Positions 7,557 to 15,519 are shown, counted from the stretch's first letter. The stretch is 19,298 nt of DNA from JAWXVD01 sp044425705 (GCA_044425705.1 JAWXVD010000063.1:1-19298), one strand, 5' to 3'. Translations and numbers: made by a program. The notes: a model not told the origin generated them from the letters alone.

Positions 7557-7625
7557 TTACTCCTTAGTGTTACAAATCAAAAAAACAATTCGCAATTTTG
7601 AAGTGAATACAGTGTTTTTTCTCAT
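7557..7625 (-). CDS. Possible 22-residue leader peptide
   Basis: ATG 7625 follows AAGGGG at a suitable distance and opens a frame reading MRKNTVFTSKLRIVFLICNT, then KE and stop. The stop at 7557 lies 6 bp before the 60-residue gene, and the leader's last codons form that gene's AAGGAG. It could be a coupling leader or chance. Confidence 0.3.
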   Translation of the reverse strand: MRKNTVFTSKLRIVFLICNTKE

Positions 7626-7859
7626 CTTTTTCCCCTTATTCAGTTGACACAAAAAAAAGTAATTAACTTTATCGTCTATTTTTCTTCTGCTTTTATTATT
7701 GGATGGTTTCAAAGCGAGAAGACTTCTCTGGTTCCCTAGAAGTAGGATAGACTATAGATACTTTCATATAATATGTATATGAAGCTATTAGAATTCTTGC
7801 TTTCATGCTTTATTCTAATCAATCTCTGAATAGAAATCAAGTAGTATTTTTAACATTAT
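7626..7859. other. Upstream region of the cassette, no gene seen
   Basis: AT-rich. There is a weak inverted repeat near 7766-7790 (cttcatata / tatatgaaag on the minus strand) and no open frame with a ribosome site. The promoter of the cassette should lie here, but no clear -35/-10 pair stands out. Confidence 0.35.
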
Positions 7860-8170
7860 TTATAAATTCCCACCCTTTTGTTGCATCCATTCATATAATT
7901 CCTGTATTTCTACTACCTCACATTCTATTTCTTCTGTCATAGGTATTTTAAATTCCTCCACTAATTGCCTTTTCTTGTCTTCTAATGGAGTTTGACTTTT
8001 TAACAAAAATGTCTAACAGCCTTAAGATTTCATTATCTATATTTTTGCTATCACCTAGGCAAATCATAATAATATTTAGTAAATCATAGTGTGCTTTTTT
8101 TCGATATGCTTTTCCCACCTTAGCTTGCTTTGAAACTTTTCAATATTTTCTTTTTGACTTTATTCAGAAA
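7860..8170 (-). pseudogene. Relic of an Rpn-like PD-(D/E)XK nuclease / transposase-family protein, C-terminal part
   Basis: Minus-strand frames give HYDLLNIIMICLGDSKNI, DNEILRLLDIFVKKS, and after a frameshift in an A-run TPLEDKKRQLVEEFKIPMTE, EIECEVVEIQELYEWM and a stop at 7860. The pattern of a short helix, then EDKK...LxxEFxIxMTEEIExEV, is typical of the C-terminus of Rpn-like proteins (PD-(D/E)XK nuclease family transposases). The catalytic N-terminal domain is not visible upstream. Assignment rests on this pattern only. Confidence 0.45.
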
Positions 8171-8340
8171 ACTTCACTTTATGAAAAAGGATTCATTTCT
8201 TCTATATACTCTGTTTTTAAATTACTTTTAAAATAAGCATACATTGTATTTGAATGCATATTTTCTACACGAGTTTTTTCATAACAATTTATTATCTTTA
8301 CATTTTTCCTGTTATATTGCGTTTTAATTTTTACAAAAAC
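8171..8340. other. No recognisable gene
   Basis: A short minus-strand open stretch (KIINCYEKTRVENMHSNTMY...) lacks a clear start and matches no family that I know. It may be further relic sequence. Confidence 0.3.
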
Positions 8341-8381
8341 AGCACAACATAGAATGCCCTTTTTAGCATTCCACCTGTGCT
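8341..8381 (-). terminator. Probable bidirectional intrinsic terminator after the recombinase gene
   Basis: Arms AGCACA (8341-8346) and TGTGCT (8376-8381) enclose a second pair, GAATGC (8352-8357) and GCATTC (8366-8371). T-rich tracts follow on both sides (GTTTTTG on the minus strand, TTTTCTTATTTT on the plus strand). It lies about 195 bp beyond the recombinase stop; the stretch between (8382-8575) shows no gene. Confidence 0.6.
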
Positions 8382-8575
8382 TTTCTTATTTTATACCTCA
8401 TATTAATCTACAATTATTTTCCATGGTAATCTTCCCTACCACTACATATCCAACACCACAATCTTATTTTACCCTTTTTTTGTTACATTTCAATAACTCA
8501 CGCTAGAATAATTTACAACTATTCCGATATTCTTACTATGATTAACCACTTGTTTTCAGCATATCACCAACTCTA

Positions 8576-9505
8576 TCATAAACTCTCCATATTCATCTTA
8601 TTCCTTGGATGTTTTGTCTTCAAAATTTCTTTTTGTTTCTCACTTGTCACATATGTATAAATCTGAGTGGTAACTATAGATGCGTGTCCTAACATCTTTT
8701 GTATATAGCGAATATCCACCTCTTCCTCAAGTAATAAAGTGGCAAATGCATGGCGAAACATGTGTGGTGTTATCTTCATATCTATAGCCGCATGCTTCAC
8801 TCGTGCTTTAATCATCCTTCTCGCTGATTGATCTGATAATTTTCCGCCTCTCTGGTTCACAAAAAAATACCCGTGTTCATTTATCTGTTCATGAAATTCT
8901 AAATAATATTTCTTCATAATGGCCAAAACACTTTCATTTCCTATTTGGAGATAACGCTCTTTTCCTCCCTTACCTTTAATACATAGCGTTGCGTTATTCA
9001 AATTGAATTCCTCATATTTCAAGCTACACAGTTCGGATATTCTTATACCTGTTGCAAACATGAATTCTATTACAGCAATATCCCTAAGAATCTTTTTCTT
9101 CTTATTCCCCTCGTCTGACCCTCTATACTCTGTATACAAAGAAGATAGTAGCTGTTCTATAACCTCACATGGAATCGTTTTCGGTAACACAATATCTTCT
9201 TTAAACTTAAATTTAACCGCTTTTATAGGATTTTCACTTATAATTTCCTCGCTTAATAGATAATTATAGAACACCTTAATGCTCGCCGTCTTCCTTTTCA
9301 CAGTCTTCTGTTTATATTTTTCATGGATATACTCCAGATATTTGTTCACACTTTCCTTATTTACCACTCCTCCTGCTGCTTCATCAATAAATAACTCAAA
9401 CTGACTTAAATCAATACGATATGCCTTAACTGTTTTAACATCTAGTTCCTTCCTCAGTAAACAATAACGTAAAAAGTCTTTAATTTCTTCTTTCAACACC
9501 ACCAT
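8576..9505 (-). CDS. Tyrosine recombinase / integrase (XerC/D-like)
   Basis: A 309-residue protein if read from ATG 9505. The N-terminal SAM-like core-binding domain covers residues 4-95, and the catalytic domain about 110-295. The catalytic residues are all present: R155 (ATGIRISEL), K182 (GKGGKERYLQIG), H248 and R251 (HMFRHAFATLL), H274 (LGHASIVTT) and Y283 (QIYTYV). The size and lack of extra domains fit Xer-like and phase-variation recombinases rather than long phage integrases. I chose ATG 9505 because AAGGAG lies 11 bases before it; an in-frame ATG at 9544 would add 13 residues but has no ribosome site. The gene is divergent from the ATP-grasp gene, and one of two identical inverted 20-bp sites starts 57 bp upstream, so those sites may be its substrates. 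Confidence 0.9.
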   Translation of the reverse strand: MVVLKEEIKDFLRYCLLRKELDVKTVKAYRIDLSQFELFIDEAAGGVVNKESVNKYLEYIHEKYKQKTVKRKTASIKVFYNYLLSEEIISENPIKAVKFKFKEDIVLPKTIPCEVIEQLLSSLYTEYRGSDEGNKKKKILRDIAVIEFMFATGIRISELCSLKYEEFNLNNATLCIKGKGGKERYLQIGNESVLAIMKKYYLEFHEQINEHGYFFVNQRGGKLSDQSARRMIKARVKHAAIDMKITPHMFRHAFATLLLEEEVDIRYIQKMLGHASIVTTQIYTYVTSEKQKEILKTKHPRNKMNMESL

Positions 9506-9539
9506 AATATTCAAAACTCCTTTTTTATTATTAGTATAA

Positions 9540-9568
9540 TTCAAAAAACAGTTTTAGATATAGATAAT
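9540..9568 (+). promoter_or_regulatory. Putative promoter of the ATP-grasp gene, straddling the left inverted site
   Basis: TTCAAA (9540-9545) and GATAAT (9563-9568) are 17 bp apart, with the ribosome site GAGGAGG at 9586-9592 and ATG at 9602. The -10 lies inside the 20-bp inverted site while the -35 lies outside the unit. The -35 is weak, so this is tentative. Confidence 0.4.
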
Positions 9569-9582
9569 ACACGATTATCCTT
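9563..9582 (+). repeat. Left inverted site (putative recombination site or operator)
   Basis: The sequence is GATAATACACGATTATCCTT. It contains the dyad GATAAT-acacg-ATTATC. The identical 20 bases occur in reverse orientation at 13404-13385. I found no other copy in the window by eye. Confidence 0.8.
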
Positions 9583-9601
9583 TATTGAGGAGGTAAAAAT
9601 T

Positions 9602-10585
9602 ATGATAATAGGATTATGTTATGACACAAAACAAGATTACGGGTTTGATGAGCTAAACTTAGAGTTTACAGATTTTACTACACTTGAAACTGTCACAGAA
9701 ATTGGAAGAGCAATAGAAAAAAATGGTTATACTGTAAAATATATTGGTGCATTACCACGTTTAGTAGAATGTATAGATAACAATTCTTTAAATTGTGACC
9801 TTATATTTAATATTGCAGAAGGTTTTAATTCACGTAATAGAGAGGCCTTAATACCAAGTTTATTAGAAATAAAAAAAATCCCCTTTACAGCATCTGATAC
9901 ATATGGTATGTCAATAAACCTTAATAAATACCATACAAAAATATTAGTAGAGTCGCTTGGGATTCCTACTCCAAAAGCTGTATGTTTTAAAGTGCTAAAT
10001 AAGGAGATTGTGAATAAAGTTTCACAGTTGACATATCCCTTAATTGTAAAACCTAATTGCGAAGGGGGAAGTATGGCAACGTATTTAATCTATACCCACA
10101 AAGAATTAATTGAAAAGATAGAGCAAATTATTCAAAGTCATTCATGTGAATTACTTGTAGAAGAATATATTGACGGACATGAGATTACCGTTCCCATTAT
10201 TGGCAGTGGAGCTTCGGGTAATGCTCTTGATGTTGTTACTATTACTATGAAAGATGGGTCAGGAATTCCCCTTTATGATAGTTCAATAAAACTACATGAT
10301 GCAGATAATGTTAATAATTCTGTGAACGTATCACACCCACATGGCGTTAAAGAGAAACTATTGAGGTATAGTGAAATGATACATACTTTTTTTGATTTTA
10401 AGGACTATTCAAGAATGGATTTTCGTGTTAAAGATAATGGTGATATATATTTTCTGGAAGTAAATACCATGCCATATTTAGGGCGAGGTGGTTCCTTTGA
10501 AGTCTGTGCTAACTCTATAGGAAAAGAATATCATGAAATTATTGGTGAAATCATTATGTCAGCACGTACCCGCTATAATATGTAG
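9602..10585 (+). CDS. ATP-grasp ligase of the D-Ala-D-Ala ligase-like superfamily
   Basis: A 327-residue protein. The N-terminal Rossmann-like part contains CDLIFNIAEG (65-74), a hallmark of Ddl-like proteins, and REALIPSLLE (80-89). The ATP-grasp fold contains PLIVKPNCEGGS (146-157; K150 for nucleotide), ELLVEEYIDGHEITV (183-197) and SRMDFRVKD...YFLEVNTMP (270-291), with D273, E286 and N288 as metal ligands. The catalytic core looks intact. After NTMP the usual Ddl sequence (GxT...S) is replaced by YLGRGGSFE, so the substrate is probably not D-alanine; an amino-acid or peptide ligation using ATP is the safe reading. The ribosome site GAGGAGG is strong. The gene converges on the STAND/membrane-protein pair, 6 bp apart at the 3' ends, and starts 19 bp after the left inverted site. 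Confidence 0.8.
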   Translation: MIIGLCYDTKQDYGFDELNLEFTDFTTLETVTEIGRAIEKNGYTVKYIGALPRLVECIDNNSLNCDLIFNIAEGFNSRNREALIPSLLEIKKIPFTASDTYGMSINLNKYHTKILVESLGIPTPKAVCFKVLNKEIVNKVSQLTYPLIVKPNCEGGSMATYLIYTHKELIEKIEQIIQSHSCELLVEEYIDGHEITVPIIGSGASGNALDVVTITMKDGSGIPLYDSSIKLHDADNVNNSVNVSHPHGVKEKLLRYSEMIHTFFDFKDYSRMDFRVKDNGDIYFLEVNTMPYLGRGGSFEVCANSIGKEYHEIIGEIIMSARTRYNM

Positions 10586-10591
10586 AATTCC

Positions 10592-11041
10592 TTAATAAGT
10601 TTTTTCGATATCATAACAATCCAGATTACTATTATACTGTATTGTCATTTTCATACAATCTATTAAATTAAATTCTGTGATGATAATTTTTCCATTAGGC
10701 GTATATATATCTTTATATTCAAGGGAAATTTCTATTTTTTCCGGATACTTGCAGATATCCTCTGTATTGAGCAGTTGATATCTGTAAGTACTTCTTGGAT
10801 AGATAGTTTTTAGATTTTCAAACCCATTTACAAATCCCTGACTTAATTGCATCTTAATATCACTTACAAATGTTCCTCCTATATTTGTTAGATAAATATA
10901 TAAATAGTTATCTATATATACTATATCTATAATTATACATGCCTTTCCAGTACTAATTCTTGCTTTTCTATATTCCATATAACATAAAAATGAAACAATA
11001 AATGCTAATGCTGATATTAAAATTGATATTTTTTCACTCAT
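10592..11041 (-). CDS. Small membrane-anchored protein with a beta-rich domain, unknown
   Basis: A 149-residue protein if started at ATG 11041, which has GGGGG 5 bases upstream; an earlier in-frame ATG at 11068 lies inside the ATPase gene and lacks a ribosome site. Residues 5-22 form one membrane helix (ISILISALAFIVSFLCYM) followed by positive charges, then a strand-rich domain with LTNIGGTFVSDIKMQL and KIEISLEYKDIYTPNGK, an immunoglobulin-like pattern common in small bacterial membrane proteins. It starts 2 bp after the ATPase stop, so the two are a translationally coupled pair. As the ATPase lacks an effector domain, this protein could be its membrane partner; that is inference. Confidence 0.6.
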   Translation of the reverse strand: MSEKISILISALAFIVSFLCYMEYRKARISTGKACIIIDIVYIDNYLYIYLTNIGGTFVSDIKMQLSQGFVNGFENLKTIYPRSTYRYQLLNTEDICKYPEKIEISLEYKDIYTPNGKIIITEFNLIDCMKMTIQYNSNLDCYDIEKTY

Positions 11042-11043
11042 GT

Positions 11044-13323
11044 TTACCCCCAAAACATTATAGGACATAAATAGTTTTGTTTCTTTTCTACATCCTTACC
11101 CTTATTAATCTTCTTCATCACACCAATCATGTTAAATATTCCCTGTGACGGTTTAGTTAGCCATTTAATATGCGTATCAATAATATCTCCAATTCTACAT
11201 TGATAAGAACTACTTTCTTTTGCATCTCTTAAATAAGATAAAGCCTTACTTTCATCTCCTTCTTTTAAACTTAGTAGTGCACAATTATAATAGTATTGAC
11301 ACAATGGATGTTGTAAGTCTGGTCTTATTGTTTTTATTGTTTTTAAGTCGGTTGTGTATGTTTGAAATAATATCTGAATTTTAACTTTAGTTTGTCTGGC
11401 ATTCATAATATCATCCATTTCTATATATATATTATATAGATTATTATGAATTGCGATATTGCAAAACTCAATAATATTATCATATTTTAGTGCTTGCTTA
11501 AAGAAATCTATAGATTTTTGGTATTGACCATTTTCAAAACTATAAAGAATGCCTAATGAATTTAGTACATGATAGATATCACTTGAACATAATTTATCTA
11601 GTAGTGCAAAACTGTTTTCTAAATATTTTTTAGCATCATGATAGTTCCCTATATAAATACACTCTGTACCATAATTATGCAGACACTCTCCATAGTTTCT
11701 TAAGTTTTTTGTTTGAAAATACTGTACTGCTTTTAGCATTTTATTCTGACATTCAGGTATTCGAAAATCAATAAACATACTATATTTTTTTAATAAATCA
11801 TGTTTCAAATCATCATGTTTTTCACAATGTTTTAAAGCCTGCTTAAAATAATACTTAGCTTTCTTATTATTTCCCATCCAATCATAACACGATGCTAAAA
11901 GAGCATAGACATACCCTAGCTTCGTAGTAGTATTTTCATCTATTTGACTGTTTAATAATTGAAATGCTTGTTGAACATTCCCATCATTATAGTACGCAGT
12001 AGCAAAGAAATGAGAAAGATCAGGGTATTGTGACAATTCAATATAGTTATAAATCGTATTATGTAATTGTAATGCCAAAAGAGAATTTAAATATATTTTC
12101 CAAAAGTCATAATTTTGCTTATAGATTTGATGGTAATTTAAAGTACATTTATTTAAGAAAGCTTCTGCATATTCTATTACTCCATAATATAAATATTTTT
12201 TATAATTAAATTCCATTAAATCTACAACATGTGCTATCTGATTAATACCACTGCTGTGTCTATTAATAAAAATCAAATTAGCGAGTAAATATATTTTTTC
12301 ATGCAAAGGCAATGTATTGTAATAAGTTTTATTTTGATATATTGTATCAAAATATTTAGAATAGGCTAAAAGAGAATTTTTTATGTCTGCTTCCTTTTGG
12401 TTTATATTAACTACTTGACGTGCGACTTTGTTTGAAAATATATAATTTGCCTCAAAAATTTCTGTCTCATGACTCCTGTTTTTTTCTTTTAGCATTGCCG
12501 TGTCAAGTACATGAGTATCCATACTAGTATCTACTGTATAATGTAATGAGAAAATCTTTTTTATTAAATCCTCAAATATATAATCCGAAAACGGAGCAGC
12601 AAAAACCAATATAGATTTTAGAGATTCTGCACTTTTTTCATATAAAATTGTGTATAGTTCTAAAATACTGTTTGGTACATTAGATGACGTTTCTTTATAA
12701 CGGTACTTGTTTTCACTCATTACAATAACATCTAAACAGCATAATATATTTATTGCTAGATAAAGACTATGCAAATTATTCTCAGAAATATTTAACAACT
12801 TTTCAAACAACATTGTATTACTAGGAGCTTCTTCGAACATAGTAGCCAAAAGCTGTTTTATATATTCTCTATTTTTAAGTTCTATTTTACAGTAATGTGT
12901 TGATAACTGCGTCAACTCATTTTGTGGTAATTCTATTCCATTGTACTCTAAAATGACACTTACATATGCCCCTTTTGATTTATAATATTTTAAAAGGCGA
13001 ACAAATGCGTATATAAAATCTTGAGTACAAAGTTCGATATTTTTTAGCCAGAGAACCTGATTACTGCCGATTACATTCGAATATTTTTTAATCAAAAAAT
13101 GAGTATATATGTCTTCTGTTTCACATAGCATTTCATAAAAAGACATAGAAAGATAATCCTCAAAAATCACTTCTTGAAATGAAATTGAATTTTCTGCTAA
13201 TGTATGTTTGACACTATAGGTTTTACCACTGCCTAATGGACCATATATAGTTAAAACGCTATATGGTGCTTTACTATTCATAAATTCTAACAAATTCTCT
13301 TCTGTTAAATCTAAGTGTTTCAT
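11044..13323 (-). CDS. STAND-like P-loop ATPase with C-terminal TPR repeats
   Basis: A 759-residue protein. The Walker A motif is GPLGSGKT at residues 28-35, right at the N-terminus. A Walker B-like strand is QVLWLKNIE (89-97), where lysine stands in the usual first acidic place; a sensor-like strand is YVSVILEYNG (120-129). A winged-helix-like segment follows (about 205-300, including FAAPFSDYIFEDLIKKIF), as in STAND and LuxR/MalT-type NTPases. From about 425 to 700 there are tandem helical pairs of TPR type (for example YVYALLASCYDWMGNNKKAK, GECLHNYGTECIYIGNYHDA, VLNSLGILYSF). No DNA-binding or nuclease domain is visible at either end. The ATG has CGGGAG upstream. It is the first gene of a pair with the membrane protein and faces the ATP-grasp gene. 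A sensing or switch ATPase is the likely role. Confidence 0.7.
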   Translation of the reverse strand: MKHLDLTEENLLEFMNSKAPYSVLTIYGPLGSGKTYSVKHTLAENSISFQEVIFEDYLSMSFYEMLCETEDIYTHFLIKKYSNVIGSNQVLWLKNIELCTQDFIYAFVRLLKYYKSKGAYVSVILEYNGIELPQNELTQLSTHYCKIELKNREYIKQLLATMFEEAPSNTMLFEKLLNISENNLHSLYLAINILCCLDVIVMSENKYRYKETSSNVPNSILELYTILYEKSAESLKSILVFAAPFSDYIFEDLIKKIFSLHYTVDTSMDTHVLDTAMLKEKNRSHETEIFEANYIFSNKVARQVVNINQKEADIKNSLLAYSKYFDTIYQNKTYYNTLPLHEKIYLLANLIFINRHSSGINQIAHVVDLMEFNYKKYLYYGVIEYAEAFLNKCTLNYHQIYKQNYDFWKIYLNSLLALQLHNTIYNYIELSQYPDLSHFFATAYYNDGNVQQAFQLLNSQIDENTTTKLGYVYALLASCYDWMGNNKKAKYYFKQALKHCEKHDDLKHDLLKKYSMFIDFRIPECQNKMLKAVQYFQTKNLRNYGECLHNYGTECIYIGNYHDAKKYLENSFALLDKLCSSDIYHVLNSLGILYSFENGQYQKSIDFFKQALKYDNIIEFCNIAIHNNLYNIYIEMDDIMNARQTKVKIQILFQTYTTDLKTIKTIRPDLQHPLCQYYYNCALLSLKEGDESKALSYLRDAKESSSYQCRIGDIIDTHIKWLTKPSQGIFNMIGVMKKINKGKDVEKKQNYLCPIMFWG

Positions 13324-13357
13324 ATAATAATACTCCCGATAATTGTAGTGGTTAAAT

Positions 13358-13386
13358 ATTCTAAGTCTAATCTTTTAATAAACCAA
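13358..13386 (-). promoter_or_regulatory. Putative promoter of the STAND-TPR gene
   Basis: On the minus strand TTGGTT (13386-13381) and TAGAAT (13363-13358) are 17 bp apart, 35 bp upstream of the ATG. The -35 shares two bases with the right inverted site, so a protein bound to that site would interfere with it. Confidence 0.4.
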
Positions 13387-13407
13387 GGATAATCGTGTAT
13401 TATCCTT
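13385..13407 (-). repeat. Right inverted site (putative recombination site or operator)
   Basis: Plus-strand arms AAGGATAAT (13385-13393) and ATTATCCTT (13399-13407) are perfect inverted repeats around CGTGT. On the minus strand 13404-13385 is identical to the 20 bases at 9563-9582, including the asymmetric centre ACACG. Confidence 0.8.
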
Positions 13408-13442
13408 CTTTATCCCAACTCTCTACTTCGATTCTACACCCC

Positions 13443-13676
13443 TCACCATTTACTTGCAAGTAAATTAGTGTATGATTTACTTGTTCTATAAAATAATCTA
13501 TCAGCTAAAATTTTTCTTATAGGTTTAGGTATTTTTTCATATTCTTGCAATGAATCCTGTACTATTTTCTTTATTTCAATTTTTGATTTCTGCATATCTG
13601 CAATCACTTCTAGTACCGTAACCTCTCTCCTTGCACTATTAATTAATGATTCCATAAATTGGGGAAACGATTCCAA
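13443..13676 (-). pseudogene. Unknown protein fragment, probably the 3' part of a frameshifted gene
   Basis: An open frame of about 77 codons ending LASKW. It lacks a convincing start: the only nearby one is a TTG. The same frame stays open upstream as CIDISYGLKHEYLESFPQFM, past the stop of the neighbouring fragment at 13699. The two fragments therefore probably form one protein split by a frameshift near 13705-13715. The helical sequence (VLEVIADMQKSKIEIKKIVQ) is not one I recognise. Confidence 0.45.
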
Positions 13677-13698
13677 ATATTCATGTTTTAATCCATAA

Positions 13699-14052
13699 CT
13701 AATATCTATACATAAATAATTTCCTAAAATCTAGTATCTGATTTCCCTGTGGATTGCTTTGTAATAACAGCATCTCCATTTCACCCGTATAGTTCCATTT
13801 TATTCTCCGTTTTAAATTCTCCTTAAAGTGAACAAATGCCTTGTCACTATAATACCAAGTCGCGCCACAAGTACCTTGAATTTTCTGACAAAACCCTTCT
13901 TCTTGGAACCATTCGTTATCTGTATATCCTATCGCATAAATGGAACAAAATTCACCCGAATTATAGTGAATATAATTAAATTCCTTAATCACATCCTTCG
14001 CATTAGGTGATGATGGTCTAACAAAAAATGTTCCAATTGCAATTCCTCTTGC
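13699..14052 (-). pseudogene. Unknown protein, 5' part of a frameshifted gene
   Basis: The minus-strand frame is open from 14052 and reads RGIAIGTFFVRPSSPNAKDV, IKEFNYIHYNSGEFCSIYAI, then GATWYYSDKAFVHF and LLLQSNPQGNQILDFRKLF, ending at 13699. It has the look of a real conserved protein, but there is a stop immediately before the conserved start and no ATG; only a GTG at 13992 could begin it, which would drop about 20 good residues. The stop at the 3' end is followed by an in-phase continuation in another frame (13443-13676). I do not know the family. Confidence 0.5.
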
Positions 14053-14078
14053 TCATTACTCTAACTTATGAGCATAAT

Positions 14079-14120
14079 AAAAAAACGAAGTAAGCTAATT
14101 AATTATCAGCTTTCACTTCG
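14079..14120 (-). terminator. Intrinsic terminator of the ptuAB relic
   Basis: Minus-strand hairpin arms CGAAGTGAAAGCT and AGCTTACTTCG (one two-base bulge) are followed by TTTTTTT (14085-14079). It lies about 20 bp beyond the original end of ptuB. Confidence 0.65.
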
Positions 14121-14138
14121 GTTATACTATATTTACAC

Positions 14139-14669
14139 TCATCTAGCTGTCGCAATCTTATTCTGCAAATAATCCAATAGAATTCCTACATATTCCATTT
14201 TAGGATTTTTGTCATTAATCTTATGATATAAATCATCCCAATATGCAGAATCACCTTATTTGTTCTTTAAATCCTTTTTTATCTTAATTTGTAAACTTCT
14301 TAAGGCAGCCTCTCTATTGTCTGGGAGAGAAGCTGCATCACAGTTCAAGTTTAATGTTTCATTTAAATCTTCATTAATATCCACATCTGCCGAATAGATA
14401 ATTCCATTTCTTTTATACTTTATCTTATTAATTGTTTTTATATCAAATGGATTTACAGTTATCGGAGTATTGCCCTTATGGGTATCACAAGTCTGAGCAT
14501 TCTTTTTCGAACCACTATTACCATCGCACACTAAAATCATGTTTCTATAATCAATTGTACTTTCATTACTTCGTTCGTTTTCTAGTGGGTGTCTTGGCAT
14601 ATAGTGCTCAATTTTTATAATAGGTACTAGCTTTTCTAGCTCCAACCACTTCACTATCTTGATTGCCAA
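14139..14669 (-). pseudogene. ptuB: Septu-like HNH nuclease PtuB, truncated and with an internal stop
   Basis: An HNH-type core is visible: KIEHYMPRHP, TIDYRNMILVCDGNSG, and QTCDTHKGNTP with an NPF that follows, as in PtuB and retron-associated HNH proteins. The frame meets TAA at 14258-14256 after DLKNK and continues in the same frame as GDSAYWDDLYHKINDKNP... to a TGA at 14139, so a nonsense mutation cut the last 38 or so residues. Upstream of IEHYMPR the normal N-terminus with its first zinc-binding cysteines is gone; the open frame there runs antisense-like into the ptuA end from a TTG. A deletion fused the two genes. No activity is expected. Confidence 0.7.
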
Positions 14670-15387
14670 CTATTTTCACAAGACTCCCTAAAATTTCCTC
14701 TGCTCCCTGTAAGTCGCCTTCATCATTAAAAATCAATAACGATTTTTTATCCACTGAATGAATAACTGCTGGTGCATGAGTTGTTACAATAAACTGAACT
14801 AATGGAAAAATTTCTTTTAAATCTCCTAGTATTCGTTGTTGCCATTTAGGGTGTAAATGCAAATCTATTTCATCAATCAAAATCACTCCTGGTGTTTGTT
14901 CTATTACATTTTCTAATAATGCTGGATTTAATACTGCCATTCGGTATGCTATGTCAGCAATCATACTCAACGTATTCTTATACCCATCACTCAGCTCTTT
15001 CATAGGGCTACGTCTATATGACTCATCCACTGTTTCCTTATAAACCAAGTCTATCCCATGAGTGTCAATATTAAATTCCACCTTAACATCTATATAACCT
15101 GTAATTAATTTATAACATTTGATAATTGACTTTCTAACTGCCTCTAATTCTGGTATTGTGCTTTTACCTTGTAGCTCTTTCAATGTCATATTTTGAAACC
15201 AATTAAGCATCAATTTTTCATTAGATTCCGCTTCTAGACAATCTAAATATCCTAGTGTACGTGAATTTAATTGTCTTATCTCCTTAGATTTTTTTCCTCC
15301 TATAATAACAGATAATTCTGGATGGAATGATACCTTCAATTTTTTAAAACCTCTATAGTTCTCTAATTCCAATTCCTGTAGTTTCAC
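14608..15387 (-). pseudogene. ptuA: Septu-like ATPase PtuA, internally deleted
   Basis: A 259-residue open frame from a GTG with AAGGAG 5 bases before it. The start (LQELELENYRGFKKLKVSFH) fits OLD/AAA_21-type ATPases, but after VIIG (27-30) the Walker A loop and about a hundred residues are missing and the sequence jumps to IRQLNSRTLGYLDCLEAESN. The signature ELSDGYKN (131-138), Walker B GVILIDEIDLHLHP (167-180) and VTTHAPAVI (201-209, H204) are intact. The C-terminal part after VGNQDSEVVGA is lost by the deletion that fused it to ptuB. Typical PtuA proteins are about twice this length. In Septu, PtuA and the PtuB nuclease act together against phage; this pair is dead. A reverse transcriptase, as in retron relatives, is not seen. 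Confidence 0.75.
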
Positions 15388-15470
15388 TTGGTCTCCTTAT
15401 TTCACACATTCTTATATTCTTGTCTATAGTTCTATCTTAATTAGTATATATTTTAACATACAAAAATCCA

Positions 15471-15494
15471 TTTAAAATTGCCTACAATAGGCAA
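15471..15494 (-). terminator. Weak candidate terminator
   Basis: Minus-strand arms TTGCCTA and TAGGCAA around a 3-base loop (15494-15478), followed by TTTTAAA. It could end the AAA/PD-(D/E)XK transcript; the T-run is short. Confidence 0.35.
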
Positions 15495-15519
15495 AGCAAA
15501 AGCTATCTTTCACGCTTAC
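15490..15519 (-). repeat. Solitary IS66 terminal repeat
   Basis: From 15519 on the minus strand GTAAGCGTGAAAGATAGC matches the tip at 493 with one mismatch in 18 bases, and a TTTGCTTTGCC-like stretch follows in both. No tnp gene is present beside it, so it is a leftover end. Confidence 0.5.

Noticed and set aside
9003..9263. A plus-strand 86-residue protein
   Set aside because: It lies opposite the recombinase catalytic domain, which is clearly the coding strand.
9563..13404. The inverted sites as insertion-sequence ends
   Set aside because: No transposase lies between them, and they have a dyad with an asymmetric centre rather than an IS-type tip; no target duplication is seen.
14256..14669. 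A complete 137-residue HNH protein
   Set aside because: The start is a TTG within ptuA sequence, and the protein continues in frame beyond the TAA to a second stop at 14139.
14608..15387. A functional short ATPase of a defence system
   Set aside because: Walker A is deleted and the C-terminus is fused into the HNH relic.
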